Shown one piece after another: positions 23,020 to 34,864 of a stretch of 64,000 nucleotides of DNA. The notes below the pieces were generated by a model. The model was not told the DNA's origin, did no database searches, and saw only the letters and a program-made list of their open reading frames with translations. Each line of letters opens with the position of its first letter. Within the stretch, counting starts at the first letter, position 1. The DNA comes from Hericium rajendrae (Eukaryota > Basidiomycota > Agaricomycetes > Russulales > Hericiaceae): assembly GCA_033439255.1 (NCBI GenBank), contig JAVRDV010000016.1, positions 124,001 to 188,000 of the forward strand. Reading direction: 5' to 3'. The translations under genes were made by a program, and so were the position numbers.

Positions 23020-24657
23020 ATGACATCTCGAAAACGCTCAATATCTGACCTCGTTGACTACGACCAAGACACCCCGTCAGGAACGAAGCCGCGTCTTTCC
23101 TCGCCGTCTCCGTCTCCTGAAACGAAAGATGACGTGCCAGTACCGAAGCTTACACTTTCATACCCGTCAACATCGAAGTCCTCAGCGCCGCCTCGACCGG
23201 TTCCGTTCCAACAGCCCCTTCCTCTCCTCACCTTCTCGTATACCCCCGCCCGCGAACTCGAGTTCACAGATTCTGCGATGCGCTATTACGTCGATCCTCC
23301 GAGAGGTGCTGAGCTAGGACATGGATACGAGCGGTGGGTGCGTCGGCCAGAAGAGAAAGGAAGAATTGATGGGCTGCTGCGTGCGTATTCGAAGATACGC
23401 AAGCAGACGCCTGGCAGTACAGGAACCATCGGAGTTGTAAGCTGGCGCGGAGTCATGACGAAGTAAGCTCTGAATATTTTTTGGTGTACTTCATAAAGTC
23501 TGAGGCGGCATGTGGCTTGTCTCTTTCGTGAGTGAGGATATTGACAGCACCTTACGAGGACCGGGACGGCTGGGAGCTGAACGTCATGGTTCCTGATGGA
23601 ACGTTGTACTTTGAAGAGCATTTAAGTGACACTCGATTACAAGAGAAGTGAGCACATTCGAACCATGACTGCAGTTGCGAAGGTACCAACTTCGTTTATA
23701 GGACAAATATACCTCCGCACCAGCGTCTCCAAACCTACTACGGGTATGCTTTTGAATCATGGAGTACAGCCGCCAAGCCAAATGCTCAGCCTGGTTGGGG
23801 CGGAGATGTCGACACAAACGTGCAATGGTGCAGTGTCGTCAAGACAAAGCTGGGCGACACGCGGATGATAATTGGGGGAGAAGTCGACTGCGTACGAGGT
23901 ATGGTGTCTGCAACTTCAGGACACAATAGCATCTCATAGCTGTCATAAAGACAGATATACTGGTCGAAACGACACCATGGTCGAGTTGAAGACCTCGATG
24001 AATATCCGTGGTGCACAAGACGAAGCCAGATTTGAGAAGTAAGTTCATTGACAACATGTTCCGCCCTTCCACTCGCTAAACACCGGCGCCTCAGGAAGCT
24101 ACTCAAATTCTACTTTCAGTCATTTTTGCTCGGCGTGCCGGTGAGTTATCCCGACTAAAGGAAGCCACCGGCTCACTCCGTGACAGGAAATTGTAGTGGG
24201 TTTCCGTACACCCAAAGGCCAGCTCACGACTCTACAGTCATTCAAGACATTGCAGCTTCCCCGCATGGTCCGCGGCAAGCCAAATGGCTGGGATCCACAA
24301 GTCTGTCTGGACTGGGGACAACGTTTCCTCTCATGGCTGCGACAGGCCATCGAGAAGCAAGCGTCGAAATCGACGGACGCGCCGCAGATCTGGCGGGTCA
24401 GGTTCGTGCCGCGCAAGGGCGTTAACGTGTCTTTGCTCGGCGAAGACGGGGTACGCGAAGTTGAAGCGGGCGAGGACCGGTTTGGATTTCTGCCGAAATG
24501 GTATTGGGACGAGATACGGGAGGCTTCTGATGGGCCCGCTACTAGCGAGGTTGGAGCGACCGCAACTGTGCAGGAGGAAAGCAGTTCAATACACATCGAG
24601 ACGTCGGGGAAAACCAAGGCAGATACTCGGGATCTTGCTTCGGGGTGGCGTATATAG
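23020..24657 (+). CDS. RAI1: RAI1/DXO family RNA 5'-end decapping and pyrophosphohydrolase enzyme
   Basis: Six exons (23020-23462, 23537-23647, 23702-23898, 23951-24038, 24095-24140, 24187-24657) give 451 residues. The first ~70 residues are a Ser/Pro-rich linker absent from the catalytic fold. Conserved blocks follow: VVSWRGVMTK and PYEDRDGWELNVM near 140-160, the metal-site Glu in GYAFESW, then EVDC and VELKTS (acidic metal ligands), and FYFQSFLLGVPEIVVGFR. In yeast and animals this family removes incomplete or non-canonical caps and partners the Rat1/Xrn2 exonuclease in nuclear RNA quality control. All catalytic motifs look intact and all introns are GT-AG and 46-73 nt. The start was chosen because MTSRKRSISDLVDY is in a good context and is the first ATG in frame. 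Confidence 0.93.
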
Positions 24658-26399
24658 CTCATTTCGCAGCTTGTTGGACTTCTTCCCGTTGCCCAATGTC
24701 CCGGCAGGATTCGTGCGATATTCGTGGCGCACGTCATTGCAAAAAAGAGTACATTGCCTAGACTTTGGAAATGACGAGCTACTTACATGGCTAGACGATG
24801 CTGACTAGTCAGTCCTACTGCTACTGGCCAGAGGTCATGGCGAAAGAAACCCCATAAATGGGACGATGAGGAGATGTCGAGGATAGAGGAAGAGATAGCA
24901 TCGATATCCGAGGGTTCAATAGAGCCGCTAGTCTTTTTTGTCCCTCGATGACCCACCGTACATATCCAATGGATCGACTCCATACTCGACCGCCAAACAT
25001 GCCCGATCTCTCAGCTGTTGCAAGGCATTCTGCTGACTGCGATCCCATTTCGGGATAAGGGTGTCAAGACTGGGTTCAGGGGAACAGTGAAGCCATCCAA
25101 GTCACCCCAAGGGATCAAGGATCAAAGAGCAGAGGATGTCATAGAGAGTAGAGACAGGCTGAGAATGTCTAGGGTACAATGGGACTGGAGAGTCAAGTGG
25201 ACAAACTGAGGAAGCCAGTCAGAAAGGTAGCCCTATATATACTGGAAGGATAGCCCAAAGGGGAACAAGGGATATCCTGAAAGGGGAACAAGGGGAAGGG
25301 GAACAAGGGATGTCCCAAAAGGGAACAAGGGATATCCTAAAGGGGAACAAGGGATATCCTAACAGGGAACAAGGGGACATAACAAGGGAGTGTCCATATA
25401 GGGAACAAAGGGAATGAAGAAGACCAATGGGCGATTCATGACAAAGGGCGGCATGCTCTGGCAGCTCATATCCGGGCACTATTGAAAGATTAGCCGACAT
25501 GGAAGTGGAGATGATAGCTGTCGGTATTGACTGACTCTTAGTTGATTGAAGATATTTCAGAGACGTGGTCTTGTCCCCGAATTGCGCGTCGGGAAGATCA
25601 ACTTCAGAGTGCAAGATCTGGCTCAGCGTATGCTGTTTGTGTGAACACTGAAAAACAAACCGTCTGAATTATCTTCGACAGGCGTATGTAAATCAGCGCC
25701 CCAGCCTTCGTCGTTGTACAGGCCTACAAAGCGCAGCGTAAATGTCTCATATCAGGCCGGCTTTGTGCGTAGGCCTCACCTCGGCGAACATATTTTTATA
25801 CCGTTGGATGATTCGGATGAAACCAGCGATGACGGTTCTCATTTCCACAGTGCGGATTGTCCATGTGAGCGTGTTCCAGTTTGTCCATATGATGACCTGG
25901 CGATGTAAGGAACCCATAATACTGTAATGATAGCGTTAGCATATTATGACGCCGGTACAACGGAGTGATCAACGCACTGTGCAGTTCCTTCGAAGAGCGT
26001 AATGATTTGTGGATCTTTTCCCGCATACTCTAGATCGCTCGGTGACATAGCTTGTAAGAAGGCCTTGAATGTATCCAACAGCACAAGCACTGGTGACGTA
26101 GACCACTCAGTTTATCCTAGACTGCAAGTCAGACCCAGCGTTCTTGATAGGTAAAAGGGAGGACATACTCGATGGTCCTTCACTTTCGATACTTTTTTTT
26201 CAGAGGTCGGCCCAAAGTTCCACCGAGCGACTGTGCAATTCCATCCATAGGGCCTTGTTGTTGATGACCATCAGCAAAAAGAACCCTGCAATCTAAGAAA
26301 TGGGACCTCACGAATCGCGCATTTAGTACTTGTGATCCAGTATCAACCACTGAAGAGAAGATTGAGCAGGATCCGATGAATGAAGCATGAAGCAGCATA
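24658..26399. other. gene-poor region with a minisatellite
   Basis: No confident gene. The minus strand near 25714-26026 has exon-like pieces without a recognised motif. A minisatellite lies at 25254-25400. The rest holds only chance frames. Confidence 0.35.
25254..25400. repeat. minisatellite of GGGGAACAAGGGATATCCTA-type units
   Basis: About seven imperfect units built on GGGGAACAAGGGATATCC follow one another, with unit length varying around 20-24 bases and internal indels. Spacers are far too short and too similar for a CRISPR array. Confidence 0.8.
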
Positions 26400-27450
26400 C
26401 GCACCTCGTCCTGATGAAGAAGCTCCAGCGACCGTCTTATCTACTATTGGGGCGAGAGATTTGGGCGGCCGGAGCGTGGGGGCGTGACCAAAGAATCCAA
26501 GAGGCGAGGTTGGAATTTTCGCTTCTGACGGCGTTATGAACGTAAGCCTCCGTTCCAAGCTGTCCAAAAGCACGGAGTCAGCGACCTTGGGGAAGCACGT
26601 ATCCTGGGAGAAACTCGCAAAGCCTTGGGCTGGAGGCCCCGTCGGTGGGCAGTCACAATGATCTGGCAGGCGTCGGTCTGGTTGTTCCGCGAGGACCGTG
26701 TAGCAATGGAGAAGTTGGAAAACCGCCGAGAACCAGATGAGCTAGACGAGTCCGAAGAGGATGCGTTGTCGGACACAGCCTCCCGCATTGGAGTCATCGT
26801 AAATGGCCACTCGATATGGCCTTTCGACTTGATAGACGTTGAGTCGAGCTCTTCGGGTACAAGGCTGCGGCGCGTCTCTGCCAAGGGTTCCGGTGAGCCC
26901 GCCGCGAATTCCAACATCTAGTAACACGATGAATTGTACCGACGAACGATGATAACATTGAGTCCTCACGACGACCTCTACGCGCGTGATACTCGAGAGG
27001 TTCGCGAGCGGGAGTGCGACGTATCCAGAAATCTCGTCGCCCATGTAGTACGTCGGGGGCATGTCCGGGTTGTGCGAGCGGCTCCGCATGACGACGATAG
27101 CGCATTCTTTGTCGCGAGCCCTGAGAGGATATCGATGTTCGCAGTTGAAAGCGGTCGTAAATGACAGGCCAGAAGCGATGGGTCGAAGTTCCATGTCGTG
27201 TGAGTAGGAATCCGAAGCGCCGTTAATTCTTGAGCACTCTCCCGCTTCAGGATCCGGCTCTGGCGAAGAAAACCGTTGAGCACGATGTCCTGCGGGAAAT
27301 CGGCCGTGAAGTTTGGTGATGGCGTTGAGAGCGGAATATCCCAGTCCATGACTTCGAGGGTGTTCTGAAGAGTGAGAAAGAGAGGGCCAAGACAAATGAC
27401 TGCGCGACGTTTTATAATAACGCCTGGTGTGGCCAACTTGGTGACGCACG
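26400..27450 (-). CDS. N-terminal half of an arrestin-like protein, probably truncated
   Basis: On the minus strand an exon ending at 26970 encodes MPPTYYMGDEISGYVAL and SSITRVEVVV, typical of the first beta-sheet of fungal arrestin-like proteins. It is spliced in phase (intron 26918-26969) to an exon starting at 26917. That exon encodes SLVPEELDSTSIKSKGHIEW and PFTMTP, then a Ser-rich loop and ACQIIVTAHRRG, the end of the N-terminal arrestin lobe. The first exon and the start codon are uncertain. Downstream of 26540 another frame reads SPLGFFGHAPTLRPPKSLAP, like the linker between lobes, but no C-terminal lobe follows. A matching C-terminal lobe lies upstream at 28.8-29.4 kb. Arrestin-like proteins usually recruit ubiquitin ligases to membrane transporters. 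Confidence 0.5.
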
Positions 27451-28804
27451 TTCGTGCTGTTATACAGTTACCAAAGATGGACAAGGTTCATTCACCTTCT
27501 GCCCACTCAGGCGACGGAACGATCTTTCTTTAGTGACTAGCGCTCGCAGTAGAGTGCCTGACCCTACATCACTGACCATGTTGTAAAAATAGTAGCCATG
27601 ATGGGAGAAAAAAGGCGCAGTATCATCCAGATGAGCACCGGCTGGAACCGTATAACACAGCCATTTGACACTGGAGTCAAGTTCTCAAGTTCCGCGATGG
27701 AACCCAGAGGGAGGTACCCCGATTCCCGGCACGGAAATAGGCACAGCACAAGGGCTTCATTATTGACATTAAGATGGCGGGTCCGGGTCGAAGAGTGTAG
27801 AAACTTCACAGCACTCGTTTGCCTGGGAAACAGCATGTCACGGGTGCGGATGTCTGATATTGCAAGCCTGGAGACATATTGAGGCCTTGCGACGAAGAGC
27901 ACTGCTAGTAATACGCACAGAGAAGGCGCCGCACAGCCAGATCCTGCCAAAATGGATTGAGGCTAATTGGAGACTCTCGTCGGCGGCGGCAGAGGGGTTT
28001 TGTACGCCCGGAGAAGCTGACCGCTGCATGTTGATGTATAGGACGGAAAAACGAACGGCCTCGATAGACAGACTTGATGATCGCAAACAGAGTGGGCTTC
28101 ACGGTCAGGACAGGGCGCTGCAGGGCAACAACTGAACTTGCTTGCCTATTTTTGGACACTGCATCATATCTGCATGTATTAGAGGAGCAACGGGGTATGG
28201 ACGGGTATGGACGGGTATGAACGGGTATAGACGGGTATGGACGGCATGAAGGGTTGTCGAAGAGCCGACATGCTCGAAGCTGGACGGAGAAATGATCACA
28301 TCATGCGGAAGGCACGGTCTCCGGCTCCGCAGAGAGATCGATTGCAAAACCGGCAAATATTATCCGAGTCCAAAATGCCGGTCTGAAAATGACGAACGTT
28401 CGACAGGGTTACCGTCGAAATCAAGCTGAGATTTATGTTGGCTTTCTCCTGACTTTCATTCAGCATAACCAATCTCCTCCTCCATGTTTTTCCACCGCTA
28501 GACTATATAGATGTGTACATATGTACGATGCCTCTAAAAATACCATAATTTATATGCGAGCGAAATATTACAACACTTAACCAGATACCCAGAGTTCAAC
28601 GTTCAGATACAAGCACAACAACACAACATGACCGAATAGATGAAAACGATAGCATGGGGGGATAAAGAGAGATGACCAGTCCTTCTAAACACGAGATCAC
28701 GAAAGCAGATGCAACGAACCACCTATTCCTCCGCGCGTGATGGGTGCGTGAGCGTGAGCTAGATGTCAGATCAATGCCCTCAGCATCAGCTGGCATGAAC
28801 ACGG
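27451..28804. other. no clear gene; contains a 10-bp tandem repeat
   Basis: Minus-strand frames at 27564-27950 and 27838-28086 are open but carry no motif I recognise. One could be a first exon (MQRSASPGVQNP, near 28030). A short minisatellite occupies 28191-28245. Confidence 0.3.
28191..28245. repeat. 10-bp minisatellite, unit ACGGGTATGG
   Basis: About five and a half tandem copies of ACGGGTATGG, with two single-base variants, lie in a row. Confidence 0.9.
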
Positions 28805-29390
28805 TCATGAATCATTGATTGTGACCTTGAGTATGATGAGCTCCTTGTCAGCTGCCAAGAACGGGTGGAAGTCCTTCGCCTTGAACGGGAACAGGTTGAC
28901 CGTGTACTGCGCAAGCCCACATTAGCACAGCACACTCAAGCACCGGTAAAACAGCCACGCACCATCATCGCCATGTGGTTGTACTCGAATGACGTCGAAG
29001 TTACCTTCGCATCTTCGTGCGTGGGAAGCGCGCCACGCAGCCGCACCCGCCAGCGTGGTCGGTCATCCCCCGGCAAGGGGGGCAGCTGGCCGGAGCTCTC
29101 AGGGACCCAGAGCGCGATACCGACGCATTCCTTGCGCTTGTACGTCGCGCGGTAGCTTGGCGCGACCTCGTGTGCATTCTTGTCAAAGGTCATCGTCTTG
29201 AACAGCCGCACGTCGATGGCTTGTGACACTGCGAGGAGGTCGACCGCGGGCCGGTCGGGGGTGGTGAGAGTCATACTGAGGGGAATGGATTCGCCAACGG
29301 CATATACGAGCTGGATGTGGAGTGGCGAGTAAGGGAGTATCCAGAAGGCAATCCTGATGCTACGAACTGGTACTGCGATGCCTAACTAAG
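28805..29390 (-). CDS. C-terminal half of an arrestin-like protein, N-terminal half not found upstream
   Basis: The minus strand from about 29370 encodes LHIQLVYAVGESIPLSMTL, ALWVPESSGQLPPL and KVTSTSFEYNHM. After a GT-AG intron near 28910-28968 comes YTVNLFPFKAKDFHPF, ending in KVTINDS and TGA at 28805. This is the second lobe and C-terminal strand of arrestin-like proteins. Upstream lies the 3' end of the GDVGY-family gene, so no first lobe is available in the expected place. Either an unrecognised short first exon exists or this is a truncated gene. Confidence 0.5.
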
Positions 29391-29705
29391 AGCAATGAAT
29401 TTACGTTAGACATGCATAGCCCGACACATGAGAGATGCATACCTGGCAGTGCACTTCAACAGGGTCAGTCCTAAAGAGCAATCCCTTGATTACTACGGGG
29501 TGGAGCTCCTGCATCCGCCGCTCTGGTTTGACTTCGGAACTCGAAGCGGACGTCTCTTGCTGGATCTAGTGACTATGAATCGATCCGGTCTGCATCTAGA
29601 ACTTAAATGTACTGACTACTTGATTAAGATCCGTTGAAGCAGGGTTTGTGTTGACATCCTAGAAACAGAATGCAAAGTGTCAGGCTCGGTAAAGAAATCC
29701 TGATT
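29391..29705. other. short spacer, nothing seen
   Basis: About 300 bases between the GDVGY-family stop and the arrestin-like fragment. It shows no recognisable coding. Confidence 0.4.
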
Positions 29706-31419
29706 TCAAGATGTACATCCCTCCAGTGTTTTACGCTCTCCTCCGATCGAGAGACGCCCGAATCCAGCAAGGTCTATGTACTATAAGATTTGAGAACGGA
29801 TGACAAGAGGTTCTTCGTGGTGGCCGATACTCACAGTATCCGGCCTCAGTTGATCAAGAAGCACGGCTATGTTTTCGGGAAGGCTCGCATGGAGGGCCTT
29901 GAAAGACTGTAAGGATGAAAAGTAAGAGGTTGTCACATATCCTTGGGAAGTAGGAAAACATACTTCAAGCAGACCATCGACGTCGTCGTCTGATACCACA
30001 ACGTGATGAGCATTGGGCTCAGTCTCAGCACCTTGTCAAAATCCTCATAGCAGACAATTATCAAGGTGCGCTCACTTCAAGGATGTACAATGACAAAACC
30101 TCGAGGGGATCCATATGCTGTGAATCCACAGTATCTCCACACAACGTACATTCTCAAAGAAAATTAAATGACTCACGAAGATATGGTCTTCGCTCTCCTC
30201 CTCCCGTAAGACGGAATACATACCGAAGTCAGCCAGGTCTGCGATAATCGACGAATACTTCGAGGCTCCTCTGGTACGATCCTGGGGTGAACGCGCACTC
30301 TCCTCGGATGATGGCTGCTGACGTTCATTTCCAGAGGCCTTGGCCGATTTGTCGGCCGCGGGTCCTCCAAGCGACACATCCCGGCGCCCGATCCTGTAGG
30401 TCATCTTGTACCGAATCTTGTCCAGCGAGGAGCGGTCAGACGCCATCAGCCGCCGAATAAATACAGTCTGGTTGCGCTTCAGCTCGCCCGCCTGCGCCGC
30501 GCCGCCCTCGAGGTGCCACGGCCCATGATTCACATGCGGTGTCCGCGTCAGCGTCAGCGACTGCCGGAACTCGAGCCCGCCGGACCCTATCGCAGGGAGC
30601 TCGACGTCCAGCGATATGGCATTCGCGGAGCGGCTCTGCTCGACGGCAACGCATGTCCACGCCGTCGTCTTCGTGTGGCCGTACACGAACATGAGCTGGT
30701 CCGCGCTTTCGCTGTGCGCGGCGCAGTCGCGCGTGAACTCGCGCCAGGGCTCCCAGAGCGCCTTGCAGTAGTCCCGGAAGAGCGCGATGGGGGCCTGCCA
30801 GCGCACGCCGTCCGAGCGGAGGAAGAGCGCCGCGCCTCGGCGGCGCTCCGATGAGAACGCGAGGCTTGCGCCGACCTCCACGGGGACCCTGCCAGCGCGG
30901 AACGGCGTCAGAGCTGGGAGACGGATGAGAGCGCGCATCGCTTACGGTCCGGAGGGGTCGACACCTGTGTGCGGCCGGACTTCCTTCAGCTGGCACCGCT
31001 CACCGGAGTGCTGACCCTGGGGTATGTGTCCGTGTATTGCAAACTCCCATGCAGGCATGGTCAGAGGGACGTGGCCAGACGGTACACCGTATACATTGGG
31101 ATGCGGCCGCTCGTAGGCGAATGGTGTGAATAGATCCGAAGGCGGCAGTGGGTTTGGTGACGACGTGTTGATGGGTTGACCGGAGGTGTCTTCGTAGAAT
31201 ACATTGAAGACTCTGCGAAATCTTCCTTCGCTACGGGAGTTTCAGTGTCTCGGCCACTGTGCATGTGCACATGAGAAAGTTCGGACAGACGTACTACATA
31301 TATCCGACATCTCCTACTTGGACCTCGTCCCTGACCGAGAACGGCTCTGCCTCCCATATGGGCAAGCCGTGTCCGAGCATATAGAGCTCCTGCTCGTATA
31401 TGTCCCAGTATTTGGACAT
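29706..31419 (-). CDS. conserved basidiomycete protein of unknown function (GDVGY-motif family)
   Basis: Seven exons (31298-31419, 30946-31230, 30177-30888, 30076-30117, 29964-30023, 29835-29906, 29706-29780) join in phase to 455 residues. The N-terminus carries LYMLGHGLPIWEAEP and GDVGYIEGRFRRVFN, the hallmark of a family I remember as common and uncharacterised in Agaricomycetes. A middle block reads FSSERRRGAALFLR and LMFVYGHTKTTAWTCVAVEQ, again typical. The C-terminal quarter comprises four small exons ending LAGFGRLSIGG. No signal peptide, membrane segment or known catalytic motif is visible. The start was placed at the first ATG before LYMLGHG; the frame is open further upstream but without a better ATG. 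The function is not known to me. Confidence 0.8.
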
Positions 31420-31863
31420 TTGCCTTCCAAGTGGACACCTAGTCGAGGGGCAGATGGGTGGTTTGTGCAGCGACAAGTAGTCTCCAGACTAATGGCGAGA
31501 AAAGCAGCCGTAGACCTCGAGACACCTGTTTAATGCTTCAGCGGTTATCTGTCAACGAGCTGATTACGGGGTGATTGAGAAGAAGAGAAGCAGAGCCATC
31601 CTATGAAGAAGTCAATTGAGAGTCGACAATTTTGGGCCTTCCGGAACCCTTCGAACTGTCGACTGTCCCACCATCCAGAAGGTCAGTGGTGAAGCAGAAA
31701 AGGTCCTCTGGCATTCGAAGCCCTTCCCCCGCGGCCACCTGTGATGCCCGTGCGAGGGTTGCAATTTGCCGTACGTCGCTCCTCGTCACGCAGTACGTTG
31801 TACCCTGTCGTACCGTACCCTTGATCGCCTTGCTGAGCAAGCCTTCATACTGTCAGACTTCAA

Positions 31864-31979
31864 ATCAGCAAAACAGTCGGGGTCCTTGAGGCCTTGGGGG
31901 CTCTTGGCGCACTTTGCAAGAGGTGTCAAGAGACCTCAAGGCCTCAAGACGCGTCAAGCACCCCGACTGCTTTGCTGAT
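31864..31979. mobile_element. 116-bp MITE-like inverted-repeat element
   Basis: The two ends match as inverted repeats of about 22 bases (ATCAGCAAAACAGTCGGGGT against ATCAGCAAAGCAGTCGGGGT read from the other end). The inner parts are also partly self-complementary around CTTGAGGCC. No clear target-site duplication is visible, so the superfamily is unknown. Confidence 0.65.
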
Positions 31980-32177
31980 AAGTTGATTTTAACCGACCGT
32001 GCACTTTGGGATACGAAGTAGAACACGTCAGTTATTCTGGTCTTCTGATAACAGAATTTGTGGGCCAAACAACGCATATTGAAAAAGCCAGAGATATCAG
32101 AAGACTTGTCGGCAAACTTGAACACATCTGAGACTGGCATGACTGGAAGAGTCAAGGCACGAATCGGAGAGAGCGTT

Positions 32178-32988
32178 CCGGACATGGAAGTCCGCGTTTT
32201 TTCTCGGATGCGGACGCGGACGCGGACATTAAAAATCCGGACGCGGACGTCCGCGTTTTTGTCCGGGGGGTCACGTTTGCCTGATAAACGTGACCCTGGA
32301 GTCCGCGTTTTCTGTCGGACGGCGGCACGACCTGTTTGAGACAGGAATTTGTGACATACTGCTTACATCATCAAACAGAGCTACAACCCGCGGGTCACAG
32401 CGGGTCATGTCCGAGTAAGAAAGAAGGGTGAAGCTCCTCGCAAAATATTTGCACACAAATACCTAGACTAGTCATAATCATGCAAGCCCCTGCCCCTGCC
32501 CCAACCTCCTCACCCACCCCCAGCAAACATATACCGGCTAACCCAACCCCAACCCCAACCCCAACCCCAACCCAACCGCCAACCCAACCGCCAACCAACC
32601 GCCAACCCAACCCATCCCAACCTCAACCGGCGTGACCGCAAAAGCTACTTTGTGGTATATGCAGTCTGAAGTCTTATAATTAATCTGAGATCATTGAGAT
32701 CTCTTAGATTTACTGTCAGTCCAGACTGACAATGGCTAAAGCTAGCCTCAACATCAAGGTTGAGGGCATGGCGGGCCGCAAGGATAGGCCCCGCGGGTCA
32801 CATCCAGAAAAGGGAGCTGATGTAACTCTGTGACATGCATGTCTCAGATGTCACGTCCGCACTTTTCGGCGGACGTCCGCGTTTTTTTGTCTCTCGTCCG
32901 CGTTTTGCGTCCGACGTCCGCGCTCGGATCCGACCTGTTGTCCGCGTCCGAGCAAAAACGCGGACAACCCGAAAAGTTCCATATCCGG
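32178..32988. mobile_element. non-autonomous DNA element with GC-rich subterminal inverted repeats
   Basis: The left arm begins CCGGACATGGAA and the right arm, read in reverse, begins CCGGATATGGAA. Both continue into repeated GTCCGCGTTTTT and GGACGCGGAC motifs over roughly 100 bases. The arms are degenerate but clearly inverted copies. An 11-bp-stem hairpin (GGGTCACGTTT, 7-base loop) lies at 32268-32296. No transposase frame is present. Boundaries are approximate. Confidence 0.6.
32538..32612. repeat. simple repeat of AACCCC and AACCGCC units
   Basis: Perfect AACCCC units are followed by variable AACCCAACCGCC units inside the inverted-repeat element. Confidence 0.9.
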
Positions 32989-33155
32989 CACAATCTGGAA
33001 TCGGAAAGAAAGAGGGCGTGACATGTAATCGCGTGACATAACGCGATATCGTGACTTACGCGTCAGCGTGTCGGTCGAGGTGAGTCACCTCGTCCTCCAT
33101 CCCCATTCGCAGCTTCCTCTATTCACGTCCCTCCACCCCTTCGAAACCATCCAAA

Positions 33156-34864
33156 ATGCTTTGGGTAGACCTGGCAAGTGATTTTTGTTCTCTTTTTAAC
33201 ACAAGGCTCACGTACGTGCGCAGTACCGACCTAGAGCTCTCGACGACCTGGACTACCATGCAGGCTTATCCGACCGACTGAAGTCCCTCGTGCGTCGTCA
33301 GTGGGATGCAGCAGAACGAATAATATGGCTGATGCGCGTATCTGCAGGCCGCGTCTGGCGACTTCCCGCATATGTTGTTCTATGGCCCCTCGGGCGCGGG
33401 GAAGAAAACGCGCATTGCAGCCACACTGAGACAGCTGTTCGGTCCCGGTGTCGAAAAGGTGCATGCCACTCTGTTTTTCACCTTTGTATATTGCAGTATG
33501 TTGACGCTGCGTCTGCGTGCAGCTCAAAATCGACCAGCGGGTCTTCCTCACGCCGTCGAGGCGGAAACTGGATGTGAACATCGTACAGAGCAATTACCAC
33601 ATTGAGCTCACACCGAGGTACGTTTTCATCTCGTAGATAGAGGTTGCTTGGCTGAATACGGGACGCTGCAGCGAAGTGGGGAACTATGATCGGATCGTGA
33701 TCCAGGAGGTGCTGAAGGAGATCGCGCAGACGCAGCAGGTGGACCTCAGCGCGCGGCATCGATTCAAAGGTCCTCGCTCCACATACCTCTTCGCCAGTCG
33801 ACTTTGCTGATGTTTTCTGGATATCGCAACAGTGGTCATCATCAACGAAGCGGACTCGCTCTCGCGTGATGCGCAGGCCGCGCTGCGCCGCACCATGGAG
33901 AAGTACATGTCGAACATGCGCATCATCCTCTGCGCGAACAGCACGAGCCGGCTCATCGCGCCCATCAAGAGTCGATGTCTCCTGATGCGCGTCGCGGCTC
34001 CCAATCATGACGAGGTGCGTTATTGGCTTGCATCACCCGCTTCACATGCCTCTTGGGGCGGCCATCACACATCAATCGACGTCGTTATGTGCTTTCCTTT
34101 GGCGTTGATGGCGGGACGTGTGGATCGGGACTGATCGTGGTCAATTTGGCAGATGCACAAGGTGCTGCTCCGCGTCGCCGACAAGGCGGGCATCCGCGGG
34201 GGCATCCCGGACGAGGCCGCCGATGAGATCATCAAGGATGCAAACGGGAACCTGCGCAAAGCCATCCTCGTCTTCGAGGCGCTCAAAATGCAGATGTGCG
34301 TTCTCCTTTTGCATCACTCGGAGCGAGCTGCCGACGCTGACCGCGCCAGCCCCGATCTGACCGGGCCGCTCACGATCGCGAAGCCGGACTGGGAGACGTA
34401 CTGCCACAAGGTGGCGGACATGATCGTGCAGGAGCAGAGCCCGCAGCGCGTGATGGACGTGCGCGCGAAGTTCTACGAGCTGCTCAGCCACTGCATTCCG
34501 CCGACGGTCATTCTGAAGGTATGCATGCATGGCGTCTTGTCGCGGGCTGTGCTCACGGCTCGGCAGACCGTGGCGGATCGGGTGGTCGAGCGTGTCGACG
34601 AGGCTCTGAAGGCGGACATCATGCATTGGGCGGCGATATATGTGCGTGGCGCTCTCACGTTTCTGGCACGAGTCAGGCTGATGCGTGTGATGCAGGAGAA
34701 TCGCATGCGACTCGGGAACAAGAAGATCTACCACCTGGAGGCTTGGGTGGTCAAGGTGATGTCGCTATACAAGGTAGGCATGCTGTGTCGAGGTATGGAA
34801 TGGTGCTGACTATGGCGTCTAGCATTTCTTGTTTGACATCGATATGACTGGATTCGACGATTGA
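33156..34864 (+). CDS. RFC5: replication factor C small subunit (yeast Rfc5 / human RFC3 type)
   Basis: Eleven exons (33156-33173, 33224-33289, 33348-33458, 33523-33617, 33672-33769, 33833-34014, 34153-34295, 34350-34518, 34567-34641, 34696-34773, 34823-34864) give 358 residues, close to yeast Rfc5 (354). The RFC boxes are in order. [10 protein letters not shown] is followed by the P-loop [19 protein letters not shown] replaces the usual DEAD box, as in Rfc5. [15 protein letters not shown] and the SRC motif in IKSRCLL, which supplies an arginine finger, come next, then the collar domain. Rfc5 is one of five subunits that load PCNA at primer ends. The first exon codes for only six residues, and its donor is GC (GCAAGT), the accepted GC-AG class. 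No GT donor keeps the frame. The product reads VDLYRP where many homologues have VDKYRP. Confidence 0.95.

Larger units (their letters stand above)
31420..33155. other. repeat-rich spacer between the GDVGY-family gene and RFC5
   Basis: No gene is seen. Two inverted-repeat elements (31864-31979 and about 32178-32988) and an AACCCC simple repeat occupy much of it. The last ~100 bases hold the RFC5 leader. Confidence 0.5.

Noticed and set aside
25254-25400. Tandem repeats as a CRISPR array
   Set aside because: Eukaryotic context, no unique spacers and variable unit length; this is a minisatellite.
32538-32612. AACCCC repeat as an internal telomere
   Set aside because: Basidiomycete telomeres are normally TTAGGG; these units differ and lie inside an inverted-repeat element.
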